Shown: positions 58,203 through 64,000 of the stretch, one piece after another
How positions within the stretch are numbered: position 1 is the first letter of the stretch
Layout of the letters: the number at the start of each line of letters is the position of its first letter
Assembly (NCBI RefSeq): GCF_900090285.1
Contig: NZ_LT607754.1
Location: 2,790,001 to 2,854,000 of the forward strand
DNA: 64,000 bases
Source of the DNA: Micromonospora inositola
GTDB taxonomy: Bacteria > Actinomycetota > Actinomycetes > Mycobacteriales > Micromonosporaceae
Direction of reading: 5' to 3'
Program-made: the position numbers and the translations under genes
The notes under the pieces: model-generated
Told to the model about the DNA's origin: nothing
Databases searched by the model: none
Seen by the model: only the letters and a program-made list of their open reading frames with translations

Positions 58203-59200
58203 GCCTGTCCCCGGTCGAGGGCGTGGCACTGGCCGAGATCGAGTCCACCGGTGCGGGTCCCGAGGAGAAGGCGCTCGTCGGTCGCTCACCGGGCCAACTG
58301 GTCTGGAGCCGGCTGCGGCGCGACCGTACGGCGCTGGTCAGCGGTATCGTGCTGGCCCTGTTCGTCCTGGCGGCGTTGGGGGCGCCAATGATCCAGCGGA
58401 TCTACGGGGTGTCGCCGAACGAGCAGTTCGGGGACCTGCTGGACGCCACCGGCATGCCCCTCGGCTACGTCGGCGGGGTCAACTTCGACCACTGGTTCGG
58501 GCTCGAACCCGGCCTGGGCCGGGACATCTTCGTCCGGATGATCTACGGCATCCGCACGTCGCTGCTGATCGCGCTCGGCGCCGCCGTGGTCACCTCGACG
58601 ATCGGTGTGGTGCTCGGGATCCTCGCCGGTTACCTCGGCGGGGTGGTCGACGCGGTGATCGGTTGGATCACCGACGTCGCCTTGGCGATGCCGTTCCTCG
58701 TCTTCGCGCTGGCCGTGGTGCCGACGTTCTCGCTGCGCTTCTACGGCCCCCGGGACGCGGTGCCGACCTGGTTCGCGGTCACCACGTTGATCGTGGTCTT
58801 CGCCGCGTTCGGTTGGACCGGCACCGCCCGACTGGTACGCGGGCAGGTGGTGTCGCTGCGCGAGCGGGAGTTCGTGGATGCGGCCAGGGCCAGCGGCGCC
58901 GGGCTGGGACACATGCTCTTCCGGCAACTGTTGCCGAACATCTGGGCCCCGATCCTGGTGTCGTTCTCGCTAGCGGTGCCGGCGTACGTGACCGGCGAGG
59001 CGGCGCTGTCCTTCCTCGGCGTCGGGCTTCCCGAGTCGGTGCCCAGCTTCGGCCGGATGATCTACCGCAGCATCGACTACCTGCAGACCGACCCTGCCTA
59101 CGTTTTCTTCCCCGGCATCACCATCTTCGCGCTCGTGCTGGCGTTCAACCTCTTCGGCGATGCGCTCCGCGACGCGCTCGATCCGAAGTCGTCACGGTAA
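58199..59200 (+). CDS. oppC: Oligopeptide ABC transporter permease (OppC type), importer 2
   Basis: The 333-residue permease has the N-terminal cytoplasmic tail, a first helix near 47-66, a loop with [18 protein letters not shown] and the permease core. The EAA loop is [20 protein letters not shown] followed by RQLLPN. The C-terminus is the family hallmark [14 protein letters not shown]. It overlaps oppF by 4 nt and is 12 nt before oppB. Confidence 0.92.
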   Translation: MSLSPVEGVALAEIESTGAGPEEKALVGRSPGQLVWSRLRRDRTALVSGIVLALFVLAALGAPMIQRIYGVSPNEQFGDLLDATGMPLGYVGGVNFDHWFGLEPGLGRDIFVRMIYGIRTSLLIALGAAVVTSTIGVVLGILAGYLGGVVDAVIGWITDVALAMPFLVFALAVVPTFSLRFYGPRDAVPTWFAVTTLIVVFAAFGWTGTARLVRGQVVSLREREFVDAARASGAGLGHMLFRQLLPNIWAPILVSFSLAVPAYVTGEAALSFLGVGLPESVPSFGRMIYRSIDYLQTDPAYVFFPGITIFALVLAFNLFGDALRDALDPKSSR

Positions 59201-59212
59201 GGGGTACTGCGC

Positions 59213-60199
59213 ATGATGCGCTTCCTGCTGAAGCGGCTGCTGCTGGCGGTCTCGGTGCTGCTGGCGGTGAGTATCGTCAGCTTCCTGATGTTCTTCGCGC
59301 TGCCCCGCGACCCGGTGACCGGCATGTGCCCGAAGAACTGCAACGCCGAACGCCTGGAACGGGTGCGTACCGAGCTGGGGTTGAACGACCCGAAGGTGGA
59401 GCAGTACGCCAACTACATGAAGGGCATCTTCGTCGGCCGCGACCTGGGCAGCGCGCAGGGCGGGAAGTGCGAGGCGCCCTGTCTCGGCTACTCCTACGTC
59501 AACAGCGAGGCGGTCAGCGACACCTTCGCCCGGGTGCTGCCGGTGACGTTGAATGTCGTCCTCCCGGCGGCGGTGCTGTGGCTCGCCCTCGGGGTGGGAC
59601 TCGGCATGATCTCCGCGCTGCGGCGAGGTTCGCTGCTCGACCGTGTCTCGATCGGGCTTACCCTGACGTTCGCCTCGTTGCAGCTCTACTTCGTCGGCGC
59701 CGTGCTGTTGCTGATCTTCGTCTACACCCTGAGGATCCTGCCGACGCCGCGGTACACGCCCATCTTCGACAATCCGGTGGAGTGGGCGCGGGGACTGGTG
59801 CTGGCCTGGGTCACCCTGGCGCTGCTCTTCTCCGCGATCTACGCGCGGCTGTCCCGGGCGCAGATGCTGGAGACCCTTTCGGAGGACTTCGTTCGCACGG
59901 CCCGGGCGAAGGGCATGCCGAAGCGGCAGGTCTACGGCCGGCACGCGCTGCGGGCGGCCATCACGCCGATCGTGACGATCGCTGGCCTGGACGTGGGCGG
60001 CGCGCTCGGCGGCACGGTGATCACCGAGACCACCTTCGGCATCCAGGGGCTGGGTCGTACCGCGGTGGAGGCGGTCCGGCAGGGGGACCTGCCGACGATC
60101 ATGGCCACCGTGCTGATCTCGGCCCTGTTCGTCGTGATCGCCAACGTCGTCGTCGACCTGCTCTACGCGTTCATCGATCCCCGGGTACGCCTCGGCTGA
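59213..60199 (+). CDS. oppB: Oligopeptide ABC transporter permease (OppB type), importer 2
   Basis: The 328-residue permease has the OppB N-terminal helix (about 9-29), an extracytoplasmic loop, and the core with EAA loop EDFVRTARAKGMPKRQVY and C-terminus DLLYAFIDPRVRLG. Unlike importer 1, the loop holds two Cys pairs of form CPKNC (39-43) and CEAPC (86-90), which could form disulfides or bind metal. ATG 59213 and 59216 are adjacent alternatives. Confidence 0.92.
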   Translation: MMRFLLKRLLLAVSVLLAVSIVSFLMFFALPRDPVTGMCPKNCNAERLERVRTELGLNDPKVEQYANYMKGIFVGRDLGSAQGGKCEAPCLGYSYVNSEAVSDTFARVLPVTLNVVLPAAVLWLALGVGLGMISALRRGSLLDRVSIGLTLTFASLQLYFVGAVLLLIFVYTLRILPTPRYTPIFDNPVEWARGLVLAWVTLALLFSAIYARLSRAQMLETLSEDFVRTARAKGMPKRQVYGRHALRAAITPIVTIAGLDVGGALGGTVITETTFGIQGLGRTAVEAVRQGDLPTIMATVLISALFVVIANVVVDLLYAFIDPRVRLG

Positions 60200-60308
60200 C
60201 CTCCCGGCGCGTCCGGGTGTCGATCGTTGTGGCCCCGTTATCTGCTCGAAATTTACCGCGAAGGAAACCTAGGCGAAGCTTTCCTTCATCGGACCCGGAG
60301 GAGTGAGT

Positions 60309-62054
60309 ATGCGAGCAAGACTCGTCACCGCCATGGGCGGTGCGATGGCACTGGTGGTTGCCCTCGGCGCGTGCAGCAAGAACACCGGCGACAGCACCGA
60401 CAACGTGGACGCCAACAAGCCGCGCACTGGCGCCATCGCGACGGACCCCAAGGACTCCCTCGGGCCGGCGCCGGAAGTGCCCGGCGCGGCCAAGGGCGGA
60501 ACCTTCTACATCCTGCGGGAGAACAAGATCTCCCACCTGGACCCCCAGCGGGTCTATTCGTTCGCGGGCCTGATGGGCAGCCAGCTCTACGCTCGCTTCC
60601 TCACCACCTTCAAGGACGACGGCAAGGGCAACGTGACCCTGGTCGGCGACCTGGCCGAAACCCCCGGCACGAACGTGAACAACGACTGCAAGGTCTGGGA
60701 GTTCAAGATCAAGCAGGGGGTGAAGTTCGAGGACGGTCGGCCGATCACCTCCAAGGAGATCGCGTACGGCATCGCCCGCTCGTTCGACCCGGACCTCACC
60801 GGCGGCCCGACCTACCTGCAGGAGTGGCTGGCCGACAGCCCGCAGTACGACACCAAGTGGGACTTCAAGAAGAACAAGACGTCGCTGCCGCCGGGGCTGA
60901 GCACGCCGGACGCGCAGACGCTGCGCTTCGAGTTCAACAAGCCCCGGTGTGACCTGCCGTTCGCCGTGTCGCTGCCGGCCACCGCGCCGCTGCCGGCCGA
61001 CAAGGACACCGGGGTCAACCTCGACTCCCAGCCCTTCTCCTCCGGCCCGTACAAGATCACCAAGCACACTCCGGGCGTCGAGATGGTGCTCGAGCGCAAC
61101 CAGAACTGGGACCCGGCCACCGACCCGGTGCGCCACCAGTACCCGGACAAGTTCATCTGGTCCTTCGGCGCCGACAACGCCACCCAGACCAACCGGGTGC
61201 TCGCCGGCACCGGCAACGACGCCGCGGCCGTGGCCAGCGGTGGCGTCCCGTCCGAGCTGATCGCCAAGGTCACCGGCGATCCCAAGCTCAAGGAGCGGAT
61301 GATCGTCGCCGCCACGCCGAACGCGTACCGGCTGAGCATCAACACCAGCCGGGTCACCGACCTGTCCGTGCGGCAGGCGATCAACTACGCGATCGACCGG
61401 AGCAGCATCACCAAGAACCTCGGCGGCCCGTACGGCGCGCTGCCGCTCACCACGCTGCTGCCGCCCACCACGCTCGGCTACAAGAAGTTCGACGCCTACC
61501 CGGCCGGCGAGAGCGGCAACCCGGAGAAGGCGAAGGAGGTGCTCGCCGGCAAGTCCGTCAGCCTGGTGCTCGGCACCTCCGACGACACCCCCTCGCAGGA
61601 GACGGCGACCCAGGTCAAGAACGCCCTCGAGAAGGCCGGCTTCACGGTCACGATCAAGCCGATCCCCGAGGACGGTTACCTCGACGCGGTGAAGAAGAAG
61701 ACCAACCCGTGGGACCTCTGGGTCGACTCGTGGGCGGCTGACTGGCCCAGTGGCGCCTCGATCCTGCCGGTGCTCTTCGACGGCCGCAACATCAAGGCCG
61801 AGGGCAACAGCAACACGTCGCAGCTCAACAACGACGCGATCAACGCGGAGTTCGACCGGGTGCTCGCGCTCGACCCGGCCAAGCAGGCCGACGAGTGGAG
61901 CAAGCTGGACGAGCGGCTCATGAAGGAGTCGGCACCGGCCGTGCCGCTGTACAACGAGGTCGTCTCCGTCGCACACGGCGAGAAGGCCGGCGGAGTCTTC
62001 GTGGGCAGCATCTTCGGCTGGCCGAGCTTCGTGGACGCCTACGTCAAGCCGTAA
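60309..62054 (+). CDS. oppA: Oligopeptide-binding lipoprotein (SBP_bac_5), importer 2
   Basis: The 581-residue protein has a lipobox LGAC (Cys22), an Asn/Asp/Thr linker and the family 5 solute-binding fold: CKVWEFKIKQGVKFEDGRPI and VRQAINYAIDRSSI. Start ATG 60309 follows GGAGGAG; GTG 60303 is an in-frame alternative. It is the last gene of the importer 2 operon, with about 110 nt before it, so it may have its own promoter (none clear). The ligand is not known. Confidence 0.92.
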   Translation: MRARLVTAMGGAMALVVALGACSKNTGDSTDNVDANKPRTGAIATDPKDSLGPAPEVPGAAKGGTFYILRENKISHLDPQRVYSFAGLMGSQLYARFLTTFKDDGKGNVTLVGDLAETPGTNVNNDCKVWEFKIKQGVKFEDGRPITSKEIAYGIARSFDPDLTGGPTYLQEWLADSPQYDTKWDFKKNKTSLPPGLSTPDAQTLRFEFNKPRCDLPFAVSLPATAPLPADKDTGVNLDSQPFSSGPYKITKHTPGVEMVLERNQNWDPATDPVRHQYPDKFIWSFGADNATQTNRVLAGTGNDAAAVASGGVPSELIAKVTGDPKLKERMIVAATPNAYRLSINTSRVTDLSVRQAINYAIDRSSITKNLGGPYGALPLTTLLPPTTLGYKKFDAYPAGESGNPEKAKEVLAGKSVSLVLGTSDDTPSQETATQVKNALEKAGFTVTIKPIPEDGYLDAVKKKTNPWDLWVDSWAADWPSGASILPVLFDGRNIKAEGNSNTSQLNNDAINAEFDRVLALDPAKQADEWSKLDERLMKESAPAVPLYNEVVSVAHGEKAGGVFVGSIFGWPSFVDAYVKP

Positions 62055-62069
62055 CAACACCGCACGGTC

Positions 62070-62103
62070 CGCCCCCGGTCGACAGCGTCGTCGGCCGGGG
62101 GCG
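62070..62103. terminator. Bidirectional terminator after importer 2
   Basis: A 14-bp stem (62070-62083 with 62090-62103, one G-U pair) with AGCGTC loop lies between the convergent stops of oppA and the S9 peptidase. Confidence 0.8.
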
Positions 62104-62118
62104 GTCGCGTCCGTGGCC

Positions 62119-64000
62119 TCAGCGCAGGTAGGTGCGGAGGAAATCGAGTTCCAGCCTCAGCAGGCGCTCGGCGGTGCCGCCGGAGGCCATGTGGGTCGCC
62201 CCGGTCAGCGGCAGCACCGCGTGCGGCCGGCCGGCGGCCAGCAGCGCCGCCGAGAGCCGCAGCGTGTGCGCGGCCAGCACGTTGTCGTCCACCAGGCCGT
62301 GCACCAGCAGCATCGGCCGGGCCTGCTCGGGGCCGCCGACCGGCTCGGCGGCCAGCTCCACCAGCGAGTGGTGGGCGTAGACGTCCATCCCGTCGTCCGG
62401 CAGGCCCAGGTAGCGCTCGGTGTAGGCGGTGTCGTACAGCGTCCAGTCGGTGACCGGAGCGCCGACGATCGCGCACCGGAACAGCTCCGGGTGGCGCAGC
62501 ACCGCCAGCCCGGCCAGCCAGCCGCCGAACGACCAGCCCCGCACGGCCACCCGGTCCAGGTCCAGGTCCGGGTGCTTGTCCGCCAGGGCGGTGAGTGCGT
62601 CCACCTGGTCGGCCAGGATCACGTCGGCCAGCCGCCGGTGGATCGCCTTCTCGAACGACGGGGCGATCCCCGGGGTGCCCCGGTTGTCGACGGTCACCAC
62701 GGCGAAGCCCGAGTCGGCCCACCACTGCCGTTCCAGCCAGGCCGCCCGGGCGGCGATCACCTCCTGGTGCCCGGGGCCGCCGTAGACGTCCAGCAGCACC
62801 GGCAGTCGGGTGCCCTTCACGTGGTCGGTGGGGTAGAGCACCGCGCTCGGCAGCCGCCGGTCGGTCACCCGGACCAGCGTCGGCCTTGGCGCGTACGGCG
62901 GGTTGGCGGCCAGCGAGCGGAGCTGCGCCACCTCCCGGTCGCCGTGCCAGACGGACCACCTGGTCCCCGGGTGCTCCAGCGAGGCGGCGCCGACCACCAG
63001 CGTCGCGCCACCGATGGCGGCGGTGTGCCAACCCGGGTCGCCGCTCATCCGGCGGGCGTCCACGCCGCCTCCGATGGCCGTCCGGACCCGGAACAGGTGC
63101 CGTTGGCTCGGCTCGCCCTCGCTCGCCTCGACCAGCAGGTCCGCCGGGCCGTTCGGGCCCGCGGGCAGCCGGCCCACCACCCGGCGTACGTAGAGCGACG
63201 GCGGGGTGAGCAGGGTGCCGTCGGCGAACAGACAGCGGGCGTCGTACCCGTCGTGGGCCAGCTCCCCGCCGACCAGCACCCGCCCGTCCGGCAGGTGGGC
63301 CGGGGTGCCGGGGATCGGCTCCACCCAGCGCGGATCGGCCAGCTCGGCGTGCACCTGGGTCTCGCCGGTGCGCGGGTCCACCGCGAGCACCAGGCCGTGC
63401 TGCTGGGACCGGCGCAGCACGGTGATCAGCGGCCCGCCGTCCGCCCAGTCCACCGAGGTCAGGTACGGGTAGGTCTCGCGGTCCCAGTGCACGTCGACCC
63501 AGCCGCCGTCGAGGTCGAGCAGGTGCAGGCTGACCTCGGCGTTCTGCCCGCCCGCCAGGGGGTACGCGATGGTCGTCGGCGGGCTCGCCGGATCGGCCGG
63601 GTCGTGCAGGTGCCAGTGCGGCAGCCGGGACTCGTCCACCCGCGCGGCCAGCACCGAGCGCCCGTCCGGGGCCCACCAGTAGCCGCGGAAGCGGTCGAAC
63701 TCCTCCGCCGCGATGTGCTCGGCCAGACCCCAGGTGACCCCGCTGTCCTCGCCGGCCAGCAGGGTGTCCGTGCCGTCGGACTCGACCACCCGCAGCTGGC
63801 CCCGGCGCACCCCCTCGGCGGCGTCGGTGACGTAGGCCAGTCGTTCCCCGGTCGGATCCGGCCGGGGGTCGATCACCGGGCCGACGGTGGCCACCTCGAC
63901 CACGTCGCCGTGCACCAGGTCCGCCCGGAACAGGCGGCCGGCCAGCGGGAACACCGCCACCCGGCCGGCCGCGTCCAGGGCGTACGAGCCGATGCCGGCG
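62119..64000 (-). CDS. S9-family peptidase, DPP IV/prolyl oligopeptidase type (N-terminus outside window)
   Basis: The visible part is about 627 residues and enters from the right edge, with no stop or convincing start (the frame is open to 64000). An N-terminal beta-propeller (DPRPDPTGERLAYVTDA, RGYWWAPDGRSVLAARVDES) precedes the alpha/beta-hydrolase. The catalytic Ser is in VRGWSFGGWLAG, with Asp in LLVHGLVDDNV and His in GATHMASGG. DPP4-type enzymes release dipeptides after Pro or Ala. It is convergent with importer 2, which could take up the products if the enzyme is exported; no signal is visible here. Confidence 0.9.
   Translation of the reverse strand, partial: AGIGSYALDAAGRVAVFPLAGRLFRADLVHGDVVEVATVGPVIDPRPDPTGERLAYVTDAAEGVRRGQLRVVESDGTDTLLAGEDSGVTWGLAEHIAAEEFDRFRGYWWAPDGRSVLAARVDESRLPHWHLHDPADPASPPTTIAYPLAGGQNAEVSLHLLDLDGGWVDVHWDRETYPYLTSVDWADGGPLITVLRRSQQHGLVLAVDPRTGETQVHAELADPRWVEPIPGTPAHLPDGRVLVGGELAHDGYDARCLFADGTLLTPPSLYVRRVVGRLPAGPNGPADLLVEASEGEPSQRHLFRVRTAIGGGVDARRMSGDPGWHTAAIGGATLVVGAASLEHPGTRWSVWHGDREVAQLRSLAANPPYAPRPTLVRVTDRRLPSAVLYPTDHVKGTRLPVLLDVYGGPGHQEVIAARAAWLERQWWADSGFAVVTVDNRGTPGIAPSFEKAIHRRLADVILADQVDALTALADKHPDLDLDRVAVRGWSFGGWLAGLAVLRHPELFRCAIVGAPVTDWTLYDTAYTERYLGLPDDGMDVYAHHSLVELAAEPVGGPEQARPMLLVHGLVDDNVLAAHTLRLSAALLAAGRPHAVLPLTGATHMASGGTAERLLRLELDFLRTYLR

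Overview
This is a 64 kb stretch of very GC-rich (about 70% or more) actinobacterial chromosome. Strong C/G third-position codon bias, many GTG starts, several apparently leaderless genes and a mycobacterial Sdh1-type succinate dehydrogenase point to the Micromonosporaceae, most likely Micromonospora or a close relative. That placement is inferred from gene content and style; no search was run. I saw no rRNA, tRNA, CRISPR array, prophage or intact insertion sequence. The window is mostly housekeeping and transport functions with small accessory patches.

Layout. 1-3.1 kb: two CD225/dispanin-like membrane proteins, divergent from purN-purH. 3.1-7.3 kb: two secreted proteins behind a CebR-like palindrome, then a lipoprotein. 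7.4-13.2 kb: oligopeptide ABC importer 1 (A-B-C-D-F, minus strand). 13.6-17.8 kb: folD, mdh and icd with an MBL-fold hydrolase. 18.1-21.7 kb: a DeoR-type regulator with galT, and an APS kinase with an eroded ATP-sulfurylase domain. 22-25.4 kb: a double ABC-2 transporter operon. 25.5-29.7 kb: a valyl-tRNA synthetase of archaeal-like architecture and a secreted trypsin-like protease. 29.8-35.6 kb: a heterodimeric ABC exporter and an alkylation-repair pair (ada-alkA, ogt).

35.6-48.2 kb is the most patchy region: a sigma-factor remnant, a MarR/EamA pair, peptidase E, ychF, a DJ-1-like protein, SRPBCC and GNAT proteins, GntR and ArsR regulators, a DivIVA-domain mini-protein, a SanA-like protein, a PH-domain/methyltransferase operon, a degenerate pterin dehydratase and a MutT protein. 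48.3-52.1 kb: sdhC-sdhA-sdhB. 52.4-55.8 kb: tldE, tldD and a Uma2 nuclease-like gene. 56-62.1 kb: oligopeptide importer 2 (D-F-C-B-A, plus strand). 62.1-64 kb: a prolyl-oligopeptidase-family peptidase cut by the window edge.

How the parts fit together: the two Opp importers, the secreted trypsin-like protease, peptidase E, TldD/E and the S9 peptidase form a peptide uptake and breakdown capacity. folD, purN and purH link one-carbon folate to purine synthesis. mdh, icd and sdhCAB are TCA-cycle steps. Convergent genes are usually separated by long perfect GC hairpins.

The most unusual observation is a 61-nt palindromic repeat lying in frame inside ada-alkA, with a relative in an intergenic region at 7.3 kb. 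It behaves like a protein-tolerated mobile palindrome. I did not find a clearly new multi-gene defence or biosynthetic system.
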